A stretch of DNA of 24,375 nucleotides from an uncultured Pelagibacteraceae bacterium (GTDB lineage Bacteria; Pseudomonadota; Alphaproteobacteria; Pelagibacterales; AG-422-B15), in assembly GCA_902527075.1 (NCBI GenBank), contig CABZNM010000010.1, positions 1 to 24,375 on the forward strand, given 5' to 3'. The translations under genes were made by a program, and so were the position numbers. Shown piece after piece: positions 16,650-24,375 of this stretch. A model generated the notes under the pieces. It saw nothing but the letters and a program-made list of their open reading frames with translations. It searched no databases and had not been told where the DNA came from. Each line of letters opens with the position of its first letter. Position 1 is the stretch's first letter.

Positions 16650-17276
16650 ATGCCTTTAGATTTTACTCTTCTTTATTTCTTTATTCCTGTATTTTTTGTA
16701 ATTTCAATTACTCCTGGTTTATGTATGACTCTTGCCTTAACCATGGGAATAACAATTGGAGTTCGTAATACAATGAAGATGATGGTGGGAGAATTAATCG
16801 GAGTATTAATTGTCGCTGGTACTGCAGTAATAGGAGGCGGAGCAATTATTGCAACCTTTCCGATCGCCTTTTTAATATTCAAGTATTGTGGTGGTTTATA
16901 CTTAATTTATGTAGGATATCAGCTTTTTAATTCAAGAGGAGCACTCGCACTCAATCTTGACGGGTCCCATTCTTTTGAAATTAAATTTCATAAACTTGCT
17001 TCACAAGGTTTCCTTACAGCAGTAGCAAATCCGAAAGGTTGGGCTTTTTTTATAGCCATGGTCCCCGCATTCATCAATTATGAAAATGATTTACCACCTC
17101 AAATGGCGGCATTAGTTCTAATTATTCTAATTATTGAATTTTGTTCTTTAATGATCTATGCCGCGGGTGGTCAATTACTTGGACAAATCTTAAAACAACA
17201 AAATAATATTAAGCTTATTAATAGAATTGCAGGAGTATTAATGATTGGTGTAGGTATCTGGCTAGCCTCGAGTTAA
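16650..17276 (+). CDS. LysE/RhtB-family exporter
   Basis: 208 residues with about six membrane helices and the family signature near the N-terminus (FFVISITPGLCMTLALTMGITIGVRNT, shown from residues 15 to 41 with PG-x3-x-T core), followed by YCGGLYLIYVGYQLF and GFLTAVANPKGWAFFIAMVPAF. Family members export basic or neutral amino acids or related small molecules; the substrate here is unknown. It begins 6 nt after the alternative oxidase stop, so the two are co-transcribed. Its last four bases (TTAA) overlap the end of the convergent Asp/Glu racemase-family gene. Confidence 0.88.
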   Translation: MPLDFTLLYFFIPVFFVISITPGLCMTLALTMGITIGVRNTMKMMVGELIGVLIVAGTAVIGGGAIIATFPIAFLIFKYCGGLYLIYVGYQLFNSRGALALNLDGSHSFEIKFHKLASQGFLTAVANPKGWAFFIAMVPAFINYENDLPPQMAALVLIILIIEFCSLMIYAAGGQLLGQILKQQNNIKLINRIAGVLMIGVGIWLASS

Positions 17277-18004
17277 GTCGAAAAAAGTAACCCAGGTCCA
17301 GATTGATTAGCTTTCCCAGATAGTGTCATCATATGCCATGTCAGAGCAAGATTGGATGAGATCACTGGTACTTTTAATTTTTGTTCTGCTTCTTTTATGA
17401 TTTTAAATGTTTTTAAGTTAGTACATGAAATAAAAATAACATCACATTCTTGAGTATAAACTTTACATACAGCATTAAATGTATCTTTCTCATTTATTCT
17501 AGCTACAACAGTATCATCTGACTCGTTGTATGCTAATGTATTCTTTATTTCAAAACCTCCATCTTCAAGGTGATTCCGTACACTTTCCGTAACACTTTTT
17601 TCATAGGGAGATACAAAACCAATATTTTTACAATTAAGTTTATTAAAAGCAGCTTTTACTGCTTTTATAGGGTCTGTTACATGTTTACAATTTCTTTCAG
17701 ATTTAATTATGTTTGAAATTATTTCTGATCCAATAAAAGTAGCCCCTGAAGTACACGCGTAACCTATGACATCAAAAAAAATGTTGGGTAAAAGATTTGT
17801 TGAAACTGGAAGCCGTTCTTCCATTTTTTTTAAATTATCTCTTGTTACCTCCTTATCGCAATGAATCCTTGAATGATAAATTGACGTTGTATCATCTAAA
17901 ATATTCCTAAATTCTTGTTCAATTGTTTCATCACTTTTTAGAACAATAAGCCCTAATCGGTGCTTATAGTAATTTTCGTTATCTAAATTATATTCAAAAG
18001 TCAT
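17273..18004 (-). CDS. Asp/Glu racemase superfamily enzyme (maleate isomerase / arylmalonate decarboxylase group)
   Basis: 243 residues. Two catalytic cysteines sit in the right places, C84 (GYACTSGATF) and C194 (FISCTNLKT), as in two-base racemases and maleate cis-trans isomerases. Arylmalonate decarboxylases keep only one, so isomerase or racemase chemistry is favoured. NIGFVSPYEKSV and the C-terminal NLALTWHMMTLSG are typical of the maleate isomerase/decarboxylase subgroup. The start ATG overlaps the carboxyltransferase stop by 4 nt, a tight link that suggests both act on one dicarboxylate or acyl pathway. The substrate cannot be named. Confidence 0.85.
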   Translation of the reverse strand: MTFEYNLDNENYYKHRLGLIVLKSDETIEQEFRNILDDTTSIYHSRIHCDKEVTRDNLKKMEERLPVSTNLLPNIFFDVIGYACTSGATFIGSEIISNIIKSERNCKHVTDPIKAVKAAFNKLNCKNIGFVSPYEKSVTESVRNHLEDGGFEIKNTLAYNESDDTVVARINEKDTFNAVCKVYTQECDVIFISCTNLKTFKIIKEAEQKLKVPVISSNLALTWHMMTLSGKANQSGPGLLFST

Positions 18005-19521
18005 AACATTTTTATTGCCTTCAAAATTGTCTGTCTTGTGTCAGCTGGATCGATGACGGCATCAATTTCTAAATGTGCAGCCGCTTCTATTGCTTTTCCT
18101 TTTTCATAGAGTTTGCTAACAAGATCATTAAATATTTGTTCTCTTTTTTCATCATTTTTTTCCGACTCCAATTCTTTTTTGAAACCAAGTTTCACTGCCC
18201 CTTCAAGTCCCATGGCACCAAATTCACCATCTGGCCAGGCTGCTGTATAGATTGGGTCGTGTAAACTCCCACCGACCATAGCCTGAGCGCCTAAGCCGTA
18301 ACCCTTCCTCATAAAAATGCCAATCAAAGGTGTAGTTATTTTTGATCCTCTAGTAAATAGTTTTGACATTCTTCTTACAGCACCTTCTTTTTCACTTTCA
18401 GGACCAACCATAAATCCTGGTGTATCTACTAGTGAAACTATTGGCATTGAATATAAGCTACACAATTCCATAAAATCTGACATTTTATCTGCACTTTCAG
18501 AATCTATTGCCCCCCCTAGATGCTTACAGTCACTTGCAACTAAGCCAAATGGAATACCTTCAACTCTAATAAATCCTATGATAATACTTTTTCCATAAAA
18601 TGGTTTTAGTTCAATAAATTGACCTATATCAGAGATTAGTTTTATAATATCTCTCACTGGATAAGACCACTTTCTATCATGAGGTAGTATATTTCTAAGA
18701 CTTGTTTGATCTTCAGAATTCCATTCATCTAAGTTTCCTTGAAAATAACTCAACAATTGCTTTGCAACATCAGCTCCATGAGTTTCATTTTCAGCAATAT
18801 AATCAACTACTCCATTGTATTGGTGATCCTCAACTGGACCAATTTCTTCTGGACTAAATTTTCCAAGGCCACCACCTTCAATCATTGCGGGACCAGCCAT
18901 TCCAATCCAAGACTGTTTAGTTGCAATTCTTATATCTGCACATCCAAACAATGCTGCATTTCCTGCAAAACAATAACCATTATTAATTGCTATTCTGAGA
19001 CATTGCCCGGAAAGGCGAGCCCAAGTCGAAAAAGAAGGAACATGTAGACCGGCGATATTAGTTTTCACATCAGTATCTCCAGGCCTGCCCCCACCACCTT
19101 CCGTAAAAATTATTACAGGCAATTTAAATTCTTCAGCCTTGTCACAAATCCTATCAAGTTTCATGTGGTGAAAGTATCCCTGCGTTCCAGCTAAAACTGA
19201 GTAATCATAAATAATGCTAATAGCGTGAGAATTTTCTGCACCTATCAGTTCTGAATTAATTTGACAAAATCCAGTAATAATTCCATCTGCAGAGGTTTTG
19301 ATTTTAAGATCTTCATAATCTCTTCTATTTCTTTGTGCAGCTACAGCAAAAGAACCAAATTCCAAGAAACTGTCTTTATCAACTACATTATTCAGATTCT
19401 CTCTTGCTGTGTTAAAGTTTTTGTTATGTCTTTTATCAACTGCATACATTCTGTGTGTATCCTCAGTTTTTTTAAGTCTATCTATGAATTCCAAATAATT
19501 ATTATTTTTTTTTACACTCAT
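18001..19521 (-). CDS. Acyl-CoA carboxylase carboxyltransferase subunit
   Basis: 506 residues with two crotonase-like halves, as in the beta subunits of propionyl-, methylcrotonyl- and geranyl-CoA carboxylases. The N-terminal half has SADGIITGFCQIN, VIIFTEGGGGRPGDTD and QSWIGMAGPAMIEGGGLG; the C-terminal half has PFYGKSIIIGFIRVEG, IVSLVDTPGFMVGPESEKEG and MRKGYGLGAQAMVGGS. The enzyme would move a carboxyl group between biotin and an acyl-CoA. No biotin carboxylase or biotin carrier gene lies in the window, so it is either served from elsewhere or has diverged, for instance to decarboxylation. It is the middle gene of the yjbQ / carboxyltransferase / racemase operon. Confidence 0.88.
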   Translation of the reverse strand: MSVKKNNNYLEFIDRLKKTEDTHRMYAVDKRHNKNFNTARENLNNVVDKDSFLEFGSFAVAAQRNRRDYEDLKIKTSADGIITGFCQINSELIGAENSHAISIIYDYSVLAGTQGYFHHMKLDRICDKAEEFKLPVIIFTEGGGGRPGDTDVKTNIAGLHVPSFSTWARLSGQCLRIAINNGYCFAGNAALFGCADIRIATKQSWIGMAGPAMIEGGGLGKFSPEEIGPVEDHQYNGVVDYIAENETHGADVAKQLLSYFQGNLDEWNSEDQTSLRNILPHDRKWSYPVRDIIKLISDIGQFIELKPFYGKSIIIGFIRVEGIPFGLVASDCKHLGGAIDSESADKMSDFMELCSLYSMPIVSLVDTPGFMVGPESEKEGAVRRMSKLFTRGSKITTPLIGIFMRKGYGLGAQAMVGGSLHDPIYTAAWPDGEFGAMGLEGAVKLGFKKELESEKNDEKREQIFNDLVSKLYEKGKAIEAAAHLEIDAVIDPADTRQTILKAIKML

Positions 19522-19524
19522 TAG

Positions 19525-19947
19525 TTAGGCCATTATAGTAATTGTAAAGTTTCTCATAATATCAGAACCATTAATTGGTCTACGATGTTCAAATAAATAC
19601 ACTCCCTGCCATGTACCTAATTCTAAAGAGCCATTTTTGATTGGTATGTTTAAGTCAGAATTTGTTAATGTTGACCTTATATGTGCAGGCATATCATCAG
19701 CTCCTTCTTGACTGTGAATGTATCGAGCATTTTCTGGCACAAGCTTGTCATAAAAATTGTTTAGATCCTCTAAAACTGCTGGATCAGCATTCTCCTGAAT
19801 TATCAGAGATGCGCTAGTGTGTTTGATAAATAAATTACAAATTCCTTTTGAGACCTCATTTTTTTTGATTGCTTCATTTATTATACTAGTAATATCGTGG
19901 ATGCCTTTACCTTTTACTGTAACTGAAATCTCTTTTTGTATAAACAT
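19525..19947 (-). CDS. yjbQ: YjbQ/UPF0047 family protein (secondary thiamine-phosphate synthase-like)
   Basis: 140 residues, full family length. The conserved core is complete: LFIKHTSASLIIQENADPAV (about 43-62), RYIHSQEGADDMPAHIRSTL (about 75-94) and LGTWQGVYLFEHRRP (about 111-125). The histidines line a likely metal or active site. E. coli YjbQ has weak thiamine-phosphate synthase activity, but the physiological role remains open. It is the first gene of the minus-strand operon, 3 nt before the carboxyltransferase, and divergent from selO with 35 bp between start codons. Confidence 0.93.
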   Translation of the reverse strand: MFIQKEISVTVKGKGIHDITSIINEAIKKNEVSKGICNLFIKHTSASLIIQENADPAVLEDLNNFYDKLVPENARYIHSQEGADDMPAHIRSTLTNSDLNIPIKNGSLELGTWQGVYLFEHRRPINGSDIMRNFTITIMA

Positions 19948-19982
19948 TTGAAATAAGATATTAATTGAAATAGCTTACACTA

Positions 19983-21446
19983 ATGAGCAATTTTGTAGAA
20001 CCGTTTTCAGAATTTGGCCTCAGTATTCAAAATACTTATGCTCAATTACCTAATATTTTTATAACAAAAACGGATCCAATACCTGTAAAAGATCCAAAAT
20101 TAGAAATTATTAATTTCGAATTAGCAAAAGAATTAGGATTAGAATTTGAAAATATTGATAGAGATAGCCTGGCTCAGATTTTTTCTGGCAATAAAATACC
20201 AAAAAACTGTGTGCCTTTAGCGCAAGCATATGCTGGTCACCAATTTGGTCATTTCACGATGCTTGGTGATGGCAGGGCCTTAATGATGTGTGAGCATTTA
20301 ACGCCTTCAAATCAAATTATTGATATTCAACTTAAAGGCTCAGGGAGAACTCCATATTCACGTGGTGCGGATGGACGTGCAGCCTTAGGACCAATGTTAA
20401 GAGAATATCTTATGAGTGAAGCACTGCATCATTTAGGTATACCAACTACTCGAAGTTTAGCAGTAGTTTCAACTGGTGAAAAAATTATGAGAGAATTTCC
20501 TGTGAATGGCGCCATTTTAACTCGTGTTGCTTCAAGCCATATAAGGATTGGCACATTTCAGTATGCTGCAGCAAGAAATGATAAAGATGCTCTTAAAAAA
20601 TTACTCAACTATTCAGTTAAAAGACACTTCCCAGAAATAGAAAAAGAGTCAGATGTTGTTTTATTATTTTTAAGGTCCGTAATGGAAAAACAAATTGATC
20701 TTATAGTTAATTGGATGAGAGTAGGATTTATTCATGGTGTAATGAATACAGATAATTCGACTATTTCTGGTGAAACGATCGATTATGGACCTTGTGCTTT
20801 TATGAATGGTTACAATCTAAACACCGTTTTTAGTTCCATCGATTTACAAGGAAGATATTCTTATGGTAATCAACCTAATATAATTCATTGGAATATTTTA
20901 AGATTAGCAGAATCATTAATCAGTTTAATTGATGAAGATGAGAAAAAGGCGGTATCACAAATAGAGAGCAAAATAAGTGACATATCCTCTCAAATCTCGT
21001 CTAAATGGTTAAGTATGATGTTTCAAAAAATTGGCATAGAAGAAGCTGAACCAAAAGATGAACAAATAGTTCATGAACTTTTAAAATGGATGCAAGCTAA
21101 TAAAGCTGATTTTAATAATACTTTTTGTTATTTAATGGAACAACCATATGTAGACGATCAAATTTTTGAATCAGATAGTTTTAAACAATGGAAAAATAAT
21201 TGGGACTTGAGAGTTACAAAAGAAAAGAATTATTTAGATGTAATGAAAAAAGCAAATCCTATCTTTATTCCAAGGAATCATTTAGTTGAGGATGCCCTTG
21301 TTGAGGCTGAAAAAGGCAAAATTGATAAATTTAATTCACTAATTGAAGTACTTAGTGATCCCTACAAATTTCATTCTAAATATGATGAGTATTATCGAAC
21401 CCCAGATGTTGATGAAACGAATTATAAAACTTTTTGTGGGACCTAG
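19983..21446 (+). CDS. selO: SelO (YdiU/UPF0061) pseudokinase, protein adenylyltransferase
   Basis: 487 residues, near the E. coli length of 478. SelO transfers AMP to Ser/Thr/Tyr of target proteins and is linked to redox stress. Conserved blocks include LAQAYAGHQFGHFTMLGDGRA, IQLKGSGRTPYSRGADGRAA (the lysine of the inverted ATP site), LREYLMSEALHHLGIPTTRSL, VGFIHGVMNTDN and IDYGPCAFMNGYN. The protein ends FCGT, with Cys three residues from the C-terminus, where eukaryotic members have selenocysteine. The Cys in DYGPCAF is its likely disulfide partner, so the redox switch is conserved. The stop overlaps the convergent permease gene by four bases (CTAG). Confidence 0.95.
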   Translation: MSNFVEPFSEFGLSIQNTYAQLPNIFITKTDPIPVKDPKLEIINFELAKELGLEFENIDRDSLAQIFSGNKIPKNCVPLAQAYAGHQFGHFTMLGDGRALMMCEHLTPSNQIIDIQLKGSGRTPYSRGADGRAALGPMLREYLMSEALHHLGIPTTRSLAVVSTGEKIMREFPVNGAILTRVASSHIRIGTFQYAAARNDKDALKKLLNYSVKRHFPEIEKESDVVLLFLRSVMEKQIDLIVNWMRVGFIHGVMNTDNSTISGETIDYGPCAFMNGYNLNTVFSSIDLQGRYSYGNQPNIIHWNILRLAESLISLIDEDEKKAVSQIESKISDISSQISSKWLSMMFQKIGIEEAEPKDEQIVHELLKWMQANKADFNNTFCYLMEQPYVDDQIFESDSFKQWKNNWDLRVTKEKNYLDVMKKANPIFIPRNHLVEDALVEAEKGKIDKFNSLIEVLSDPYKFHSKYDEYYRTPDVDETNYKTFCGT

Positions 21447-22186
21447 CTCACTTTTAGCTTCTTTTCAAGACGCCTAACAAAAAAAGATACAACTAAAATC
21501 AAGACCAGATACTCTAATACTAAGAACGTATATATTTCTAAAGGCCGGTATTGACTAACTACAAGTTCATTAGCTTTCCTTGTTAATTCGTTTAAGCCTA
21601 TGATCGAAACAAGCGATGACATTTTTAACATATACACGAATTGATTCCCCAGGGCTGGTAAGATTATCCTTACAGCTTGTGGTAGTGTTATATGATAAAA
21701 AATCTGAAAGAAATTCATACCCATAGATGAGCCAGCTTCCTTCTGGCCCTTTGGAACGGCTTGAATGCCTGATCTAAATATTTCTGCTATAAAAGGACTT
21801 TCACAAATACTTAGAGCGATAATTCCAGCTGTAAATGCTGTAAAATTTAAATTTAATAATACAGGTAAACCATAATAAACCCACAATATCATTACTAATA
21901 CAGGGATCGCTCTAACAATTTCTGTGTAACCTATATTAACCGCATTCAAAGTTCTATTTTTTGAAATACTTGCGATAGATATTAATAATCCGATTAGTAT
22001 AGCAAAAAAAATTGAAATTATTGATAGAATTACTGTATATCCTAAACCCCCGATTAAAAATTCAATATTTGATAAGCCAACTTTGTTATTAGGTGTTATT
22101 ACATACCAACCCCACTGATAATTGGAAGAACAACTATTCAGAAATAATAAGCTTGAAATAGCTATAAGAAGAGAAATTTTATTCAT
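21443..22186 (-). CDS. Polar amino-acid ABC transporter permease
   Basis: 247 residues. Inner-membrane permease of the His/Glu/Gln-type family, with several membrane helices and the EAA loop (EIFRSGIQAVPKGQKEAGSSMGM, read over residues about 143-165) that docks the ATPase, followed by LPQAVRIILPALGNQFVYML. RAIPVLVMILWVYYGLP is also typical. The N-terminus is odd: MNKISLLIAISSLLFLNSC reads as a lipoprotein signal with lipobox LNSC and Cys at 19, before the periplasmic segment NYQWGWYVITPNNKVG. It is divergent from a matching binding protein 88 bp away. The ATPase and any second permease are not in the window. Confidence 0.9.
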   Translation of the reverse strand: MNKISLLIAISSLLFLNSCSSNYQWGWYVITPNNKVGLSNIEFLIGGLGYTVILSIISIFFAILIGLLISIASISKNRTLNAVNIGYTEIVRAIPVLVMILWVYYGLPVLLNLNFTAFTAGIIALSICESPFIAEIFRSGIQAVPKGQKEAGSSMGMNFFQIFYHITLPQAVRIILPALGNQFVYMLKMSSLVSIIGLNELTRKANELVVSQYRPLEIYTFLVLEYLVLILVVSFFVRRLEKKLKVS

Positions 22187-22214
22187 GCTATTGAAAATCG
22201 TTATAAAAAATATA

Positions 22215-22270
22215 GTTAAAATCTTTCAATATTAACGTATAATTTTTAAAAATATTTAAAAAAAGGAAAG
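22215..22270 (+). promoter_or_regulatory. Promoter and ribosome binding site of the binding-protein gene
   Basis: A perfect -10 TATAAT (22238-22243) has a weak -35 (GTTAAA, 22215-22220) 17 bp upstream. A strong Shine-Dalgarno AAGGAAAG lies a few bases before the ATG at 22275, better than most starts in the window, fitting high expression of a periplasmic binding protein. Confidence 0.5.
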
Positions 22271-22274
22271 TCAA

Positions 22275-23039
22275 ATGAAATTAATTCAAACTCTTATATT
22301 TGTAATTATATTATCTTTTTCATCACTTGTAAGCGCTTCAACACTTGATGATATTATGAAAACTGGTGTACTCAAAGTAGGTACTACTGGCGATTTTCCT
22401 GGATGGAGCTATAAAAACCCAGACACCAACAAATATGAGGGCTATGATATTGATGTAGCAAAAAAATTAGCTGAGGATATGGGAGTTGATTTAGAGTTTG
22501 TGGCAACAGATTGGAAGAACTTAGTTTCAGGTGTTGTAGCTTCGAAATATCATATGACTTCTAGCGCATCAATTACTGCAAAAAGAGCATTAACAGCTGG
22601 TTACTCAAATTCTTATTATGGAACTGGAACAGTCGCAATGACACTATCTAAAAATTTGGACAGTATCGGAAGTTGGGATAATATCAATAACAGCAATACG
22701 ACAGTGGCTGTAACACTTGGTACCGTTTTCGAAAATGAGGCTAAAAAATCATTTCCTGATGCTAAATTAGTAATGGTAGAAGCTCCTGCTAGAGAATACC
22801 AAGAAGTTCTCTCCGGTAGAGCAGATGTTTCACTAACTAGTAAAGTCGATGCAATGAAATTGATTAATCTTTATCCTGAGTTATCTATCGTTAATGCAGA
22901 TGAACCAAAAAATGCAAAATTGTTTGCGATCTTGTTGCCAAGAGGAGATCAGGAATGGATCAACTTTATAAATCATTGGATTGCTGACCAAAAAAACAAA
23001 GGATTTTTTAGTCAAACTGCTTCAAAGTTTGGGTTATAA
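22275..23039 (+). CDS. Periplasmic amino-acid-binding protein, SBP family 3 (PheC-like)
   Basis: 254 residues. Signal peptide MKLIQTLIFVIILSFSSLVSA is followed by a family 3 fold: LKVGTTGDFPGWSYKN, YEGYDIDVAKKLAEDMGVDL, MTSSASITAKRALTAGYSNSY, TVAVTLGTVFENEAKKSFP and EVLSGRADVSLTSKVDAM. The usual ligand Arg is in the TAKRALTAGYS segment. Parts (VGTTGDF, ASITAKRALTAGYSNSYY, LLPRGDQEWINFINHWI) also resemble periplasmic cyclohexadienyl dehydratase (PheC), which evolved from this fold. The adjacent divergent permease favours a transport role. Its 3' end overlaps the convergent MATE gene by 28 nt. Confidence 0.88.
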   Translation: MKLIQTLIFVIILSFSSLVSASTLDDIMKTGVLKVGTTGDFPGWSYKNPDTNKYEGYDIDVAKKLAEDMGVDLEFVATDWKNLVSGVVASKYHMTSSASITAKRALTAGYSNSYYGTGTVAMTLSKNLDSIGSWDNINNSNTTVAVTLGTVFENEAKKSFPDAKLVMVEAPAREYQEVLSGRADVSLTSKVDAMKLINLYPELSIVNADEPKNAKLFAILLPRGDQEWINFINHWIADQKNKGFFSQTASKFGL

Positions 23040-24373
23040 TTTCTTTTCTCAAGGTTAATTTGGTAGATTGAGAACTTATAAACCAAAGCTGCAAAAATAT
23101 AGTTAATAGAAAGAATTACTAAAAGCATAGAAGTAAACTCTACTTTTAAATAGAGAACCGCAATGGATAACGCACAAATAGGTAGTATTACCATTCTTAA
23201 TAGATTTATTAGCATTTGATAATTAGGTTTCTTTAGGCCCTGCAGTAATGCAGATGATATGAAAAAGATTGGATAGCACGGTCCTGCAAATGCAGCAACT
23301 TTAAGATATGTTGATCCGTAATAAATAATTTCTTCATTATCACTAAAGAAGAACATGATATAATCTGATGATAAGAAAACAAAAATACCACACGTGGCCA
23401 TAAATAATGTTCCATACAATATAGATTTTCTGTAAGTATCAAAAATTCTCTTAAAGTTTTCGGCTCCAAAATTTTGACCAACTAACGCAAGTGTTGAAGC
23501 ATTGAGACCTAAAACTGGCAATAGAAATAATTGTTCAAATCGTATTGCCGCACCATAACCTCCAGCAGAATAATCACCGTATGTTGATATAAAATATAAA
23601 AGGACAAATACACCTAGTCCTATAAACATCATTGAGCCTGTAGCTGGAATGGCTTGACTTAAAATCTCTTTTTGGAAATTTATCTTTGGAACAAAGCATT
23701 CAGGATATAAATACTCTCTAAGATTAGTCTTATGTACTTTTAAAATTATATAAATTAAACCAAATAGTTGTGAGCAAAGAGTTGCTAACGCAATACCTTT
23801 GATACCCATAGCAGGTATGAAAAGCGCTCCATATATAAACAGTGGGTTTAAAAATAAGTTAAGAAAAAAAGTAATGATTAAAACATTTCGTAATGATTTT
23901 GTATCCCCTTTTGAAACAAGAAACGAATTAATAGTAAGTTGTAAAAAAAATAACGAAGACCCAAAAAAAATGATATCCATATAATCTTTTGCATAAGATA
24001 TAATGGAGGGACTCGTTTTAAGAAACAAAAGTATTGGTTCAGTTCCGTATAATCCTACGAATGTGACAAAAATTGAAATTATTATGCTCGCAAGTATCGA
24101 CTGAGCTAAAAATAAAGAAGCTTTCTTATCATTTTTTTGACCAAGTGCGTTTGATATCAGCGCTGTAACACCAATAGACAGACCAGTTGTAAAACCAATA
24201 ATGATAAAATAAATTGGAAATGATTTTGCAATTCCTGTAATTGCATCCGGGGATATAAGACCAGCAAATTTTACATCAACTATATTATAGAGAGTTTGAA
24301 ATAGAGTTCCAATGCTTGAGGGAATTGCTATTTGTCTTATAAGTGAGGAAATTTTGTCTTTGGTTAAATCCAT
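23012..24373 (-). CDS. MATE-family efflux transporter
   Basis: 453 residues with about 12 membrane helices in two homologous halves, as in NorM/DinF-type exporters that expel drugs, flavin-like or lipid-linked compounds by Na+ or H+ exchange. Typical sequences are the N-terminal SLIRQIAIPSSIGTLFQTLYNIVDVKFAGLI, here residues 9-39 with the core P-x-x-I-x-x-L-x-x-x-L-Y-x-I-V-D, then SIGVTALISNALGQ in the first half and GAAIRFEQLFLLPVLGLNAS with ALVGQNFGAE in the second. The ATG is only two bases from the window edge, but the N-terminus is normal for the family, so the gene is probably complete. Upstream control lies outside the window. Confidence 0.88.
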   Translation of the reverse strand: MDLTKDKISSLIRQIAIPSSIGTLFQTLYNIVDVKFAGLISPDAITGIAKSFPIYFIIIGFTTGLSIGVTALISNALGQKNDKKASLFLAQSILASIIISIFVTFVGLYGTEPILLFLKTSPSIISYAKDYMDIIFFGSSLFFLQLTINSFLVSKGDTKSLRNVLIITFFLNLFLNPLFIYGALFIPAMGIKGIALATLCSQLFGLIYIILKVHKTNLREYLYPECFVPKINFQKEILSQAIPATGSMMFIGLGVFVLLYFISTYGDYSAGGYGAAIRFEQLFLLPVLGLNASTLALVGQNFGAENFKRIFDTYRKSILYGTLFMATCGIFVFLSSDYIMFFFSDNEEIIYYGSTYLKVAAFAGPCYPIFFISSALLQGLKKPNYQMLINLLRMVILPICALSIAVLYLKVEFTSMLLVILSINYIFAALVYKFSIYQINLEKRNYNPNFEAV

Positions 24374-24375
24374 AA

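Noticed and set aside
18073..19524. Several plus-strand reading frames of 60-100 codons within the carboxyltransferase gene
   Set aside because: They lie antisense to a well-conserved enzyme, have low-complexity translations without family features, and lack ribosome binding sites.
22275..23039. Cyclohexadienyl dehydratase (PheC) of aromatic amino-acid synthesis
   Set aside because: There is some resemblance, but the fold is shared with binding proteins and the divergent permease gene next door favours a transport role. It is kept as an alternative in the annotation.

Overview
The window is a gene-dense, AT-rich stretch of a bacterial chromosome with short intergenic gaps, frequent 1-8 nt gene overlaps and no insertion sequence or CRISPR. 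The gene mix (alternative oxidase, ACC deaminase, SelO, photolyase-like protein, LysE exporter, polar amino-acid ABC components, orphan acyl-CoA carboxyltransferase), the low GC and the tight packing suggest a streamlined marine alphaproteobacterium of the SAR11/HIMB59/AEGEAN-169 kind. That placement is inference; no 16S or ribosomal marker is present.

1-5441 is a conserved core block: pheS (with an apparent one-base frameshift in a T8 run), pheT, lepA and a tRNA-Ser(GGA) whose first base directly follows the lepA stop codon.

5442-8290 is the most unusual part. The last 58 nt of the tRNA-Ser (anticodon loop to CCA) plus one more base recur perfectly at 7155-7213, and again in decayed form at 8233-8290. 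Between the copies lie two cargo units with matching ends: a GTCACA pair at 11-bp period about 48 nt after the left tRNA end, and a second such pair followed by a conserved segment of about 83 bp before the right tRNA copy. Unit 1 carries a GIY-YIG/RAMA protein and a lipoprotein; unit 2 carries an FkbM-type methyltransferase. No integrase is present, so these look like non-autonomous tRNA-targeted elements moved in trans. A second methyltransferase (8361-9008) lies just outside.

9052-11438 holds a two-helix mini-protein, cytochrome b561, a divergently transcribed class II cytochrome c and an MFS transporter. 11439-11640 holds tandem DnaA-box-like sequences, an AT-rich tract, a near-consensus promoter and a GC-rich structured region that looks like a short RNA gene ending in a terminator-like hairpin.

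11637-18004 holds a small Cys/His protein, a textbook ACC deaminase, a translationally coupled pair on the minus strand (ABC1-family kinase and an unusual photolyase-like protein with its FAD-binding domain first), a small exported protein, an alternative oxidase with a LysE-type exporter, and an Asp/Glu racemase-family enzyme. The last forms a minus-strand operon with a carboxyltransferase and YjbQ (up to 19947). 19983-24373 holds SelO, a divergent amino-acid ABC permease/binding-protein pair without its ATPase, and a MATE exporter. Three convergent gene pairs share exactly four bases at their stop codons, and a fourth shares 28.
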